Positions 32,690 to 44,794 of a stretch of DNA of 64,000 bases are shown here, piece by piece. The notes under the pieces are model-generated. The model was given only the letters and a program-made list of their open reading frames with translations. It did not search any database and had not been told where the DNA came from. The stretch is from Antedon mediterranea (lineage: Eukaryota > Echinodermata > Crinoidea > Comatulida > Antedonidae), in contig NC_092671.1 of NCBI RefSeq assembly GCF_964355755.1, positions 21,168,001 through 21,232,000 on the forward strand, written 5' to 3'. The stretch's first letter is position 1. Each line of letters starts with the position of its first letter. The position numbers and the translations under genes are program-made.

Positions 32690-34600
32690 GCTATTCTGTA
32701 CACTTTGATGTTTTGTGTGAAAAAATTTTGTCGAAATCCTTAAAATGGTCTAAAACGTTTTTAAATACCATATTAATCTATTCTGTACACTTTGATGTTT
32801 TGTGTGAAAAAGTTTTGTCGAAATGCTCAAAATGGTCTTAAACGGTTTCAAATGTGATTTTAAGCACTTTTATGTTTTTGTGTATCCAAGTTTCATCGAA
32901 ATGCAAAAAATGCTCTAAGACGTCTCCAAATGCAATTTGAAGCTATTATTAGCTCTTTGGTGTTTTTATGTTAACAAGTTTTTTCGAAAATCACAAAATG
33001 GTCTAAAACGTCTCCAAATGCGATTTGAAGCTATTCTGTACACTTTGATTTTTTGTGTGAAAAAGTTTTGTCGAAATGCTCAAAATGTTCTTAAACGTTT
33101 TTAAATACTATAATAAGCTATTTTGTGCTCTTTGTTGTTTTTGTGTGAAAAGTTTTATTGAAATGCTCAAAATGGTCTAAAACGGTTTCTAATGTGATTT
33201 TAAGCACTTTGATGCTTTTGTGTAACCAAGTTTCATCGAAATGCAAAAAATGGTCTAAAACATCTCCAAATACGGTTTGAAGCTATTCTAAGCACTTTTG
33301 TGTTTTTATGTTAACAAGTTTTTTCGAAAATCACAAAATGGTCTAAAACCTCTCCAAATGCGATCTAAAGCTATTCTGAGCACTTTGGTGTTTTTATGTT
33401 AACAAGTTTTTTTCGAAAATCACAACATTGACTAAAACGTCTCCAAATGCGATTTGAAGCTATTCTGTACAGTTTGATTTTTTGTGTGATAAAGTTTTGT
33501 CGAAATGCTCAAAATGGTCTTAAACGTTTTTAAATACTATAATAAGCTATTTTGTGCTCTTTGTTGTTTTTGTGTGAAAAGTTTTATTGAAATGCTCAAA
33601 ATGGTCTAAAACGGTTTCTAATGTGATTTTAAGCACTTTGATGCTTTTGTGTAACCAAGTTTCATCGAAATGCAAAAAATGGTCTAAAACATCTCCAAAT
33701 ACGATTTGAAGCTATTCTAAGCACTTTTGTGTTTTTATGTTAACAAGTTTTTTCGAAAATCACAAAATGGTCTAAAACCTCTCCAAATGCGATCTAAAGC
33801 TATTCTGAGCACTTTGGTGTTTATATGTTAACAAGTTTTTTCGAAAATCACAAAATTGACTAAAACGTCTCCAAATGCGATTTGAAGCTATTCTGTACAC
33901 TTTGATTTTTTGTGTGAAAAAGTTTTGTCGAAATGCCCAAAATGGTCTAAAACGTTTTTAAATACAATTTGAAGCTACTCTTTGCACTTTGGTGTTTTTA
34001 TGTTAACAAGTTTTTTTGGAAAATCACAAAATGGTATAAAACGTCTCCAAATGCGATTTGAAGCTATTCTGTACACTTTCATGTTTTTTGTGAAAAAGTT
34101 TTGTCGAAATGCTCAAAACGGTCTAAAACGTTTTTAAATACGATTTGAAGCTGCTCTTAGCACTTTGGTGTTTTTGTGTGAAAAGTTGTATTGAAATGCT
34201 CAAAATGGTCTAAAACGGTTTCTAATGTGATTTTAAGCATTTTGATGTTTTTGTGTAACCAAGTTTCATCGAAAAACGTCTCCAAATGCGATTTGAAGCT
34301 ATTCTAATCACTTTGGTGTTTTTATGTTAACATGTTTTTTCGAAAATCACAAAACGGTCTAAAACGTCTCCAAATGCGATTTGAAGCTATTCTGTACACT
34401 TTGATGTTTTGTGTGAAAAAGTTTTGTCGAAATGCTCAAAATGGTCTAAAACGTTTTTAAATACGATATTAAGCTATTTTGTGATATTTGATGTTTTTGT
34501 GTGAAAGTTTTATCGAAATGCTCAAAATGGTCTAAAACGGTTTCAAATGCGATTTGAAGCTATTCTGTACACTTTGATGTTTTTAACATTTTGGTGTTTT
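32690..34600 (+). repeat. Satellite 2, forward arm, with 428-bp higher-order unit
   Basis: Monomers of 78-89 bp each contain aaaatggtctaaaacg. Five distinct monomers (starting at 33030, 33117, 33204, 33282 and 33370) form a unit that repeats at 33459 and 33887, that is every 428-429 bp. Other parts of the array use the same monomers in a different order. Confidence 0.9.
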
Positions 34601-37042
34601 TATGTTCGCATTTGGAGACGTTTTAGACCATTTTGTGCATTTCGAAAAAACTTTTCATACAAAAACATCAAAGATCACAAAATAGCTTAATATCGTATTT
34701 AAAAACGTTTTAGACCATTTTGAGCATTTCGACAAAACTTTTTCACACAAAACATCAAAGTGTACAGAATAGCTTCAAATCGCATTTGGAGACGTTTTAG
34801 ACCATTTTGTGATTTTCGAAAAAAATTGTTAACATAAAAACACCAAAGTGTTAAGAAAGAATAGCTTCAAATCGCATTTGGAGACGTTTCAGACCATTTT
34901 GTGCATTTCGATGAAACTTGGTTACACAAAATGATCAAAGAGCTTAAAATCACAATAGAAACCGTTTTAGACCATTTTGAGCATTTCGATAAAACATTTC
35001 ACACAAAAACATCAAAGTGCACAAAATAGCTTAATATGGTATGTAAAATCGTTTTAGACTATTTTGAGCATTTCGACAAAACTTAACATCAAAGTGTACA
35101 GAATAGCTTCAAATCACATTTGGAGACGTTTTAGACCATTTTGTGCATTTCGATTAAACTTGGTTACACAAAAACATCAAAGTGCTTAAAATCACATTAT
35201 AAACCGTTTCAGACCATTTTGAGTATTTTGGTAAAACTTTTCACACAAAAACATCAAAGTGCACAAATTAGCTTAATCTGGTATTTTAAAACGTTTTAGA
35301 CCATTTTGAGCATTTCGACAAAACTTTTTCACACAAAACATCAAAGTGTACAGAATAGCTTCAAATCGCATTTGGAGACGTTTTAGACCATTTTGTGATT
35401 TTCGAAAAAATTTGTTAACATAAAAACACCAAAGTGTACAGAATAGCTTCAAATCGCATTTTTAGACGTTTTAGACCATTTTGTGATTTTCGAATAAACT
35501 TGTTAACATAAAAACATAAAAGTGCTTAGAATAGCTTCAAATCGCATTTGGAAACGTTTTAGATCATTTTGTGCATTTCGATGAAACTTTTTCACAAAAA
35601 ACATCAAAGTGTACAGAATAGCTTCAAATCGCATTTGGAGACGTTTTAGACCATTTTGTGCATTTCTATGAAACTTGGTTGCACAAAAACATCAAAGAGC
35701 TTAAAATCACAATAGAAACAGTTTTAGACCATTTTGAGCATTTCGATAAAACTTTTCACACAAAAACATCAAAGTGCACAAAATAGTTTAATATGGTATT
35801 TTAAAACGTTTTAGACCACTTTGAGCATTTCTACAAAACTTTTTCACACAAAAAATCAAAGTGTACAGAATAGCTTCAAATCGCATTGGAGACGTTTTAG
35901 ACCATTTTGTGATTTTCCAAAAAACTTGTTAACATAAAAACACCAAAGTGCTTAGAATAGCTTCAAATCGCATTTTGAGACGTTTTAGACCATTTTATGC
36001 ATTTCTATGGAACTTGGTTACACAAAACAAAAACATCAAAGTGCTTAAAATCACATTAGAAACCGTTTTAGACCATTTTGAGCATTTCGATAAAACTTTT
36101 AACACAAAAACATCAAAGAGCACAAAATAGCTTAATATCGTATTTAAAAACGTTTCAGACCATTTTGAGCATTTCAACAAAACTTTTTCACAAAAAACAT
36201 CGAAGTGTACAGAATAGCTTCAAATCGCATTTGGAGACGTTTCAGACCATTTTGTGATTTTCGAAAAAAAATTGTTAACATAAAAACACCGAAGTGCTTA
36301 GAATAGCTTCAAATCGCATTTGGAGACGTTTTAGAGCATTTTGTGCATTTCGATGAAACTTTGGTACACAAAAACATCAAAGTGCTTAAAAGATCATATT
36401 TGAAACCATTTTAGACCATTTTGAGAATTTCGATAAAACTTTTCACATAAAAACATCAAAGTGCACAAAATAGCTTAAAATGGTATTTGAAAACGTTTTA
36501 GACCATTTTGAGCATTTCGACAAAACTTTTTCACACAAAACATCAAAGTGTACAGAATAGCTTCAAATCGCATTTGGAGACGTTTTAGACCATTTTGTGA
36601 TTTTCGAATAAACTTGTTAACATAAAAACACAAAAGTGCTTAGAATAGCTTCAAATCGCATTTGGAAACGTTTTAGACCAATTTGTGCATTTCGATGAAA
36701 CTTTTTCACACAAAACATCAAAGTGCTTAAAATCACACTAGAAACCGATTTAGACCATTTTGAGCATTTCGATAAAACTTTTAACACAAAAACATCAAAG
36801 TGCACAAAATAGCTTAATATCGTATTTGAAAACGTTTTAGACATTTTGAGAATTTCGACAAATTTTTTTCACACAAACCATCAAAGTGTACAGAATAGCT
36901 TCAAATCGCATTTGGAGACGTTTTAGACCATTTTGTGATTTTCGAAAAAACTTGTTAACATAAAAACACCAAAGTGCTTAGAATAGCTTCAAATCGCATT
37001 TGGAGACGTTTTAGACCATTTTGTGATTTTCGAAAAAATTTC
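34600..37042 (-). repeat. Satellite 2, reverse arm
   Basis: Past about 34,600 the same monomers run in the opposite orientation (cgttttagaccattttgagc). The switch lies between cactttgatgtttttaacat and tcgcatttggagacgtttta. The array is cut at 37043 by the TTAA-target transposon. Confidence 0.9.
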
Positions 37043-37046
37043 TTAA

Positions 37047-37075
37047 AGATGTATTGTCCCTTTGACTAATTCCAA
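37047..37075 (+). repeat. Left terminal repeat (L) of the TTAA transposon
   Basis: It begins agatgtattgtccctttg and continues actaattcc. It matches the internal end R1 (42785-42804) more closely than the outer end R2. Confidence 0.8.
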
Positions 37076-37392
37076 AAAAAATAAAAAATAACAGATTTCG
37101 AAAAAAAATGGGTCAATTTGAAGTATCATAATAGTAATTTAACTTTCAATAAAAATTAGTCGAAAAAAAAATCATTCAACTGAATTACAAACGGTTTTTT
37201 GTTAAAAAAATAACTGTGACTTCCAGTCAAAGTTTTCGATCAAAACATATCCCATAATGCAACGCGCTTGCTAATGAATTATACATACGACTCCTTTTTT
37301 TGGCTTGTTTATTTCTGTACGTACCGCAAGAGAACACACGTGTGAGTTGATTATCATCGTTCATCGCGAGAGAGACGAACCCGTGGTAAAGG

Positions 37393-37817
37393 ATGGGTAA
37401 ACGAGGCCCTTATTCTGGATTGAGATCATCGGAAAAGAAAAGGCGCAAACTTACACGTAATGTAGCGTCAAATGCTCGCAGAATTTTGCTAAACTTCGAT
37501 ACATTTCAGAGATGGTCCGTAGTAAAAGAAGCAAATAATTTAGCAAGTAATTCTGATGTTGCAAATTTTTTGCTTGACAGGTAACTTCTCTCTTTAGTAC
37601 AGTGTCCATCGGCTCTAGGGATTAGTTAGGGCCTTTTATTTAGTAAAATAGGCAATACTAGTAAGTAATGATAATTATTATTATTGGTACTATAGTTCCA
37701 CAGAGTTATAGATAGCCTAATTATTTTGAATTTAGTATAATACTAATAATAATAAATAGGTTAGGTTAGACCTCCAGGCTAGGCCTAGCCTATCTATACT
37801 AACTACTATATAGCCTA

Positions 37818-37855
<38 letters not shown>

Positions 37856-40800
37856 GGCCTGCCTACCTTTGCAATTAGATGAATCGTTCGAAAACAGGCG
37901 GATTGATAGGCCTAGCTAGATAGAGTAATACAACACACCTTTCGTAGTACAGCAGGTATTTTGAGACAGAAAGTATACTTTTATTTAGTGTTAGTGTTAT
38001 ATATAATCTAGCATAGAATAGCTAGCCGCTAGGCCTATGCCTAATTAAAATCATAGATCCGGTTACCTAGCTGAACATACACACAGCACAGGTCCTACCA
38101 TTTTTTTTAATAAAAAAATTGGCCACCCATGACGAAAAGGTTTACCTCCTAACCATTTGACTTGGAATTTTAAGTAGATAATTGATTACAATACCATCTG
38201 TTTGGTAGTGAGGGCCTTCACAAACAGGGCTGGTAAAATAATTATTTTCCTAGCTAGAGTGGGAATTAACTTTGGTACCTCCTCTGTTGTTACATTACTA
38301 GGGCTAGCCAGTGTCAATTTTAGTACAGTATTAATTTGATGATTTGGTATATTAATTTTTTTTTAAATTTAAATTGTAAAATTGTTTTCCCTTATTCTAT
38401 ACCTCTTCACACTGTGCTTTATTGTTTTACGTTTAGTCATGCAGAAAGACATAGCACAGCTTCTGGGCCGACCAGGACAACAGTTTCTACTCACCTTTCT
38501 ACAACATCGACGCCTATAGAAGGTGCTTATTTAAGAACTACACTATCTGGTGGTTCAGATACAAGGTATGAAAATTTAGATATAATACAAATTTTGTTAT
38601 GAAATATATTACTAATAATATTAATACCGTACTTAAATTAGATCACATGGGATTCACATAGTGAACGGTTGCTTTCTACACTCACGATTACATGGCTTCA
38701 ACACTCACTACTAACTGACTTCTCAATAGGAACTCTACAAATATAACTATAAAATATAGAAATTGTCATTGATCATAAATTGTTCTTTAGAATTTCTTCA
38801 ATATCTGGAATTGATAGATTTAGCAGTAACTCAAGTACTGTAACCGCTTTTCCAAGTGCTTCTGAAGATGGAAGGTAAGTTTAAACTAAAATTGCAGCGC
38901 TTTAACTTTTCTGTTTCACTTAATTCCAATGGAATGAACACAGCAAAATCCTTGTCTGTGGCTTGATAATACCCTGCACTCTTTATACACTATGCCAATC
39001 TGATTACTGTTATTGAGAAATAAAATGGCATTAAAACTGTTATTTTTTTAGTATAAGCAACATTAAAGAAGAGGACAGACCCAGATGCTCTGCTGAAATA
39101 TTAAAGTAAATGAATTCTGTATACTTTTCATTTTATATGTTACAATGTATTAATTTTAATTACATAGTTTAAAATCCTTTCCCCCTCGATTGCTAGTGTT
39201 TCTAATCACACAATTAAGAGGTTGACATCATTGCACAAGTATTACTATTATTCTTTCAGTATGACCATTGACATTAACTTGTCAAGTGAATCTGAGTCAG
39301 AGAGCACTTGTGATGAAGATGAAGATTATGATTTATATGAACCATCATTTGACATAAGCCTTTGGTAAGTCATCATCTATTCCTTTAACCTAAACTTCAT
39401 TGTGATGCAGTAAAGCATCATTTAAAAAAAAAATTAATGTTTGAAATTAAGTCATACATACATTTTTCAGTCCCAACAATGCACTTAACCTCAGAGAAAC
39501 CTCATTCGTTGAAGAGGAATTTGAAATTGAGGCAGAAAATGATGATCCATCCAGTCAGATTGAGGAGGACATTGAAGGGGTGGAAGTTGAAAGCCCTTAT
39601 GTTAAACACATTGATATTATGGAAGAGTCTGACTTTCTTATAAAAGATGAAACCTGCATAGTGTACTTAAACTGTTTGAAAACCTTGGCAGAAATCAAAA
39701 TCAACAAATCTTGTACTAGAAAATCCTGTAGTAGTCCTGTTGATCTGCATTCAAAGTTTGTTGGTTCTGCTGTGTATTTCAAATGGGTAAAAAGTCTTAC
39801 TTTCAATTTTTGTAAACATTTTATCTTAATTTAATAATTCATAATTCTAATTAATTCCTGAAACCAATTTATGAACAAGTCTATGGTACCATCAAACAAT
39901 GATGGTTGCTATGTAATGTGTTTCAGCTTGTCAAATGACTTATTTTATGAAATTGGTTTAATGGTTTATTTAATAAATATATTATTGTGATCTACTTAGA
40001 TTTGTACAAATGGCCACCTGAACAACAAATGGTGTTCTCAACCAATTCTAAAGAACAAATTGCATGGAGGGGATTTGTTAATGTCTACGGCACTTTTAGC
40101 TTCTGGAAACAACTATGCAAAGATTGCTCTTCTGGCCAAGTTTTTAAAACTTCATATTCTGAATGTCAACACCTACTATAGAATTCAGAGAAAATATCTT
40201 GTGCCTGCAGTTACTGAATTATGGGAAGATACCCAGAAAGAAATCTTGACAGCACATGAAGGAAAAGATGTTGTACTGCTTGGTAGGTATTATAATATAA
40301 AATGGAGGTGTATGGAAAAAAAATAAATGTGACTAAACTAAAGTTCATAGGTCAAGGCTTCATTGTGCAAATGAAAATGCAGGATGGAACTAAATTACTG
40401 AAAAACGCTAATATTGTTTTTGACGAGTTATAGTGAAGAGAAATTCTATTAAAAACTGTTGTTAGTGGTGGTCAGGTACAAATCTACTTATATACAATAC
40501 AAGAACGTTATTACTGTAAATATTTTTTTTTCATAGGAGATGGAAGGATGGACAGTCCAGGACACTCTGCACAATTTTGCACATATACTATGATGGACAA
40601 TGCTGACAAAAGTATTTTGTCAATTATGACAATTGATAAGCGGGAGACAGAGGGCAAAAGTAGGATTTCAGAAGAGTGTTTCATTTCTCAAACAACAAAA
40701 TGTGAATGTCGTTGAATGTGTAACCGATGCACACTTACAGATTGGCGCATTGATGAGTATGTTTTATTTTTACATCGTAATTCTAGATGATCACCAAAAT

Positions 40801-42628
40801 CTAAAATAAATTTTTGATTAACATGTTTTTATTCTGTAAAATATGGTTTATTTTTATATTTGTTTTTCTTCATCACTCTAGAAAACGAATATCCAGACAT
40901 CAAACACTCACACGATATTTGGCATGCTGCCAAGAATCTAGCAAAAGCATTGGTTGCAGTAAGTTTTTTGGTAATTTGCAGACAATGTAAATTATTTTAT
41001 TATAGTTATACCCTAATTTCATAATATGTAAAATAGGATATTTATTATACAAATTAATACTAATCTTTTGTTTCATTGGTATTTTTTATACAATTTAACA
41101 GGCTGGTCAGAAGAAAGACTGCAAAGTCTTATTAAGTTGGAGCAAAGATATTGTAAACCATTTCTGGCATACCTGCGAGACTTCAAAGACATATGATGAA
41201 TTTCTTGTATGTACATGTTTTAATTTAATGGTGCACATACTGTATATACACTCTCAAAGACAAGTTATATTGTTCTTGAACATAAACTTTAGCACAAGAT
41301 CTTCTTTATTGTGGAATTAATTTCTTTATTCTGGTTCTACTATGTTCATCAATTTTAAAGACTCACAGCTATCTTCAGATACTGACATTGTCATATTATC
41401 TCTGTGTGTATCTGATATTGTATCCATTTTTTCCATATTTAAAAAAAGAAATCTGTATTTGAGATATGTATTTTACTGATTTTCTTGTTCAATGATAGGG
41501 AATATGGTGTGGAATTCTTCACCATGTGGTGGATGAACACCAGTGGGCTTTATCATATAGTGATGTTGGTACAGCCTCCTGTAGTCATGGACCTCTTGAG
41601 AGCGAGAGACAAAAGGGATGGATGACAAAGGGTCATCCAGCGCACGATGCACTACGAAAGATCGTCCTAAACAACAGATTCCTAAAGAAAATCCCATATT
41701 GGCTTAATTTTCGGTAAGCAAATTGATTAAAAATAGAGGAATGGTTTAGACTGTACAAGCATTTCTGTGCATATTCTGTAGTATTGATTAAAGCTAAAAA
41801 AAAAAAAAACAGGTGCTCTAAACAATAAATATACATTTCAACAGAACAATATACACATAATAAACACATTTATTAGTATTACTTTAAAACTTGCATATTT
41901 TATTGCATTTGACAACAGTATTGACTTAGCTATTTATATATACATATTGTGTATTTTTAGTGGAACTGCTGAACTGGAAAATTTCCACCAATGTATTTTG
42001 ATGTATGCGGCCAAAAGATTCCATTACAGTCCACCAATGTACAAAGTAAGGAATCTTCTGGCAGCATTGGATTACACAGCAAACCATCAACGAGAGATCA
42101 AGAAAAATAAAGATGGGACCACAAGGTACATTCCATAGTTTTTTACAGTTGAATATTAATTGGCTATATTAATTACTAAATACCGTACTACATATGAAAC
42201 CGACAAGTCTATTCTTAAATCAATTGTATCTTTATGCCATGTACAACGGAACTAGCTACAGGTATATGGGCAAAAGAAATTTGACAATTAATTTTAAAAT
42301 CGGTTTTCCCGAATTGCAATCTAAGCAAAATATTCCAAATTGCTGTCAAAAATTATAAACAATTATTTTCTGTTGTGTAGATATCAACGCTTATTTAACA
42401 AAAAAAGTAAGAGGTGGACAGTGGTGCCTGTTAAAAGAAGAAAAGGATTACAGCTACATCCAGAAATTGGTGGAAATGGTTGTATACAGAAGACTACTTG
42501 ATGAAACTAGCATGTAAACAGTAACAGGCTTAGGAGAAGATGACCCAAGAAGGCTCAGCAGAAACATTGCTTCAGTACCAGCACCACCAACTCATCAACT
42601 AGTTGAAGAGAAATTGTCAAGATTTTAA
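37393..42628 (+). pseudogene. Kolobok-like DDE transposase, 13 exons, two frameshifts and one stop
   Basis: Exons by splice signals and frame: 37393-37580, 38437-38565, 38791-38874, 39052-39105, 39260-39364, 39471-39786, 40000-40282, 40537-40756, 40882-40958, 41102-41206, 41499-41713, 41961-42125, 42381-42628; about 730 residues. It has a basic N-terminus, then acidic and Ser/Thr-rich linkers. In exon 7 is ICTNGHLNNKWCSQP (C.NGH..W.SQP) and in exon 8 LLGDGRMDSPGHSAQFCTYT, with the likely first Asp. Next come VTDAHLQIGAL (second Asp), HSHDIWHAAKNL, LHHVVDEHQW, C.HG.L and TAELENFHQCILMYAAKR, with the likely Glu. This is a widespread animal transposase family, assigned here to Kolobok because of TTAA. 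One base is shifted near 40675-40695. Another shift lies near 42455-42465. A TAA occurs at 42515-42517. The last exon then reads on to the TAA at 42626-42628. Confidence 0.82.
37818..37855 (+). repeat. (TAC)n microsatellite in transposase intron 1
   Basis: About 13 tandem tac triplets; the surroundings are rich in taggcc words. Confidence 0.9.
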
Positions 42629-42784
42629 ACAAAACTATGATGTATCAGTTACCTTTCTATTCGTGCAAACAGTACTGGGCAATTCCTGTTAAGTTTTTAA
42701 TGTATTCAGTTAAAAATGATTTATTTTTTTCTGTTATGGTACTAAAATGAGCAATTAAATTTGGAAATCTATTTGTGGGAATTG

Positions 42785-42804
42785 TACAAAGGGACAATAC
42801 ATCT
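42785..42804 (-). repeat. Internal transposon end R1 between the two genes
   Basis: The reverse complement reads agatgtattgtccctttgt, identical to the left end for 18 bases. TTAA follows at 42805-42808. Similarity to the left end continues inward for about 130 bp (aattcc; aaatcattt..aactgaat). It has the orientation of a right end, like R2 at 44766. Confidence 0.75.
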
Positions 42805-43536
42805 TTAAATTCGTCCTGGTTGAAAACCAACATACTGGCCAAATGCATCGGGGTATTTGTCCCGTACTGCCCATACACAACTGGGTATTATATTCTGATG
42901 CCAATACCGAGACGACCATGTGGTCACAAAACATACTGCCGGTAGGCTGTATGTTTATGACCCCTATTCCATTTGTTGTCCATAGGCGCTGCTAATATAT
43001 CTTGATGATAGGCTCGTGCCAATTGCAACATTGCTTCATTTAGAATGAGCAACTAAAAGTCCTAAAATGAAAAAAAAAATGTTTATTTAGTATTTTTTGT
43101 TTAGTTTATGTTATGCACTATTTTTCAAAATAATATAAGCTGGTAACAGGTCTGTATTTTAACAACAGTACTTATTAAAAATAAAGCAGAACTTTTAAAA
43201 TTAGTTTGACAAAAAGACAATTCTTTTTGTGTTTTTTTAGATACACTATATCGACACTTTATCATTGTAATGCATTTTATCAATAAGTATGTTAAATTAA
43301 TATACTGTAATGTTTCACACGTGCAATTACCTGAAATTTGTTGTGTTTTCGTGTGTATAGCCACAGCCCACTCTTTCATTTTCAGTTTGAATTTGCCAGC
43401 AGTTGTTGCAAACACACCAACTTGGTGTAGTTGCTGGTGGTACAGGATGATGACCTCCCTCTGGTACTTTTTCTCTGCTGCTTCCTTTAGTTAGTAGGTC
43501 TTTAGCCTCTACCTCTGTCAATGCATTAATTTTAAC
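42805..43536 (-). pseudogene. P2X7 ballast-like (zinc-binding) domain protein, degraded
   Basis: One exon runs from 43536 (acceptor tactttag) to 43331 (donor cag|gtaatt) and contains TPSWCVCNNCWQIQTENERV.C, the WC.C..C...(P)T..E..C zinc-ligand block of the domain. A second part, 43046-42805, reads ILNEAMLQLARAYHQDI, then KWNRGHKHTAYRQYVL, an in-frame TGA at 42924-42926 where the family has Trp, PHGRLG, and after a one-base shift IIPSCVWAVRDKYPDAFGQY...GFQPGRI and the TAA at 42805-42807. The order and motifs match the cytoplasmic ballast domain of vertebrate P2X7 receptors and its many stand-alone invertebrate relatives. There is no channel part. An exon between the two pieces (with CL or CITHH-type motifs) was not found. 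The gene is convergent to the transposase and likely reads from the right terminal region. Confidence 0.75.
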
Positions 43537-44766
43537 CTAAAGTAAAATAAAATTGTTATAAATTGTTTACTGCTAAATATGGAAATATGAAATATTTATC
43601 GTGAGGAATCTTTGCCATTTGCCACCAGAATTTCAAATGTTGAACCAGGTTTCACAATATCTTTTTACCTTTATGTATTACTGGTCCATTGACAAGTAAC
43701 ATTAACAGTGAAGCTAATTAGTTGCGAATATTTCTAAAAGTATTGTCACAAAAATAGTAAATAACCACAGATCCTATAGATTTTTATATATATTGTATAT
43801 GGAAATTATAGTATTAATTATTAGTAACATATTTCTAATTAAAAAATCCCAAGGATATGATTAGTGTATTTCTTTTTATATACAGTACAATTCAATAGTT
43901 AGGCTACTACTACTAGTAATACGCTAGTCTTTAAAAATAGAACTGGCATCTCTCGTCAAAATCACGAATCAGTTGCCAGTACAGTGGGCTAACTTGGGCA
44001 CATTTTACTAGCCTATACTCGATAATTAGTAATGATGAACCGATCGGACCTGGCAAAAATTAATACGGGTAGCCAACGAATACTTAAAAATGAGTTTAAA
44101 GCATAGGCCTAATATTAATAAAAAGACAACGTGAACCTGAAAGGTAGACCTACCTACCTAGAGTAGCCTAGGCTAGAGTAGAAGGCTAGGCCTACTATCC
44201 TAGGTAGGTACTGTGCAAGTTACAGCTTAGAGCTAGGCTTAGTAGTAGTAGTAGCCTAGAGAATCTGAACTAGGCCACAAGTATACATTTTATTTGAGAG
44301 AAACTAAGTAAAAAATAGTAATATATTTACCGACAAATCTATGGGTTTCTTGAATACATTAAAACAAAATTCGTTCCGCAACTAGGCCTAGGCATACACT
44401 GCCGGCCGCGCCGGCGGCGCGCGTTACGTACAGTTTGGCTATATTATATGCATAATCATAAAACTTCCTCTCTCGCGCGATATGTGTAAAAACATCTCCT
44501 CAACCGTGACAAGTTGTAAACAATCTTAATTAGCATATCATGCATAATTCATACCCGTGGTTTGAAATCTTTGTTTACTTTCGCTCGGAATGATTTTCCA
44601 GACGAAATTTAATCAAACTAATTTACCTGTTAATTACGTAAACTTGTTGTTTTTGGCTCGAATTTTTAACTTAAAGTGAATAACTTTAATATTACTTTGA
44701 TATGGCCAATTTAAATTTAGAATATTTTGACCTTCATTTTTTTGTGTTCAAAGGGACAATACAACT
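43537..44766. other. Upstream region of the P2X7-like gene and right terminal region (R2)
   Basis: No exon was recognised here, although a first coding exon of the minus-strand gene would be expected. A GC-rich segment with gccggccgcgccggcggcgc lies at 44402-44421. The last 20 bp before 44766 are the right terminal repeat. TAGGCC words are frequent at 44,100-44,400. Confidence 0.45.
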
Positions 44767-44794
44767 TTAACATAAAAACACAAAAGTGCTTAGA
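44767..44794 (-). repeat. Satellite 2 stub right of the transposon
   Basis: The sequence ttaacataaaaacacaaaag and tgcttagaatagct continues the satellite 2 monomer cut at 37043, then changes abruptly to satellite 3. Confidence 0.8.

Larger units (their letters stand above)
37047..44766. mobile_element. Kolobok-like DNA transposon with TTAA target site, two convergent genes
   Basis: The left end agatgtattgtccctttga (37047) pairs with the right end, whose reverse complement is agttgtattgtccctttga (44766). TTAA flanks both (37043-37046 and 44767-44770). Subterminal regions remain loosely similar for about 100 bp or more. Satellite 2 is continuous across the insertion (...cgaaaaaatttc|TTAA|cataaaaacac...). 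Inside are a 13-exon transposase gene (+) and a P2X7-like domain gene (-). TTAA target sites are used by piggyBac and Kolobok; the transposase is not of piggyBac type. Both genes are damaged. Confidence 0.85.

Noticed and set aside
35948-36844. Open frames in satellite 2 (35948-36130, 35995-36180, 36617-36844, also 48262-48875)
   Set aside because: They follow the satellite monomer phase and carry no independent signal.
43125-43415. Minus-strand open frame of 96 residues overlapping the P2X7-like exon
   Set aside because: It uses another frame of the same exon and runs into the intron; no domain features.
37047-44766. piggyBac identity suggested by the TTAA target site
   Set aside because: The transposase has C.NGH/GDGR.DSPGHSA/TAELENFH blocks and not piggyBac motifs, so Kolobok-like is preferred.
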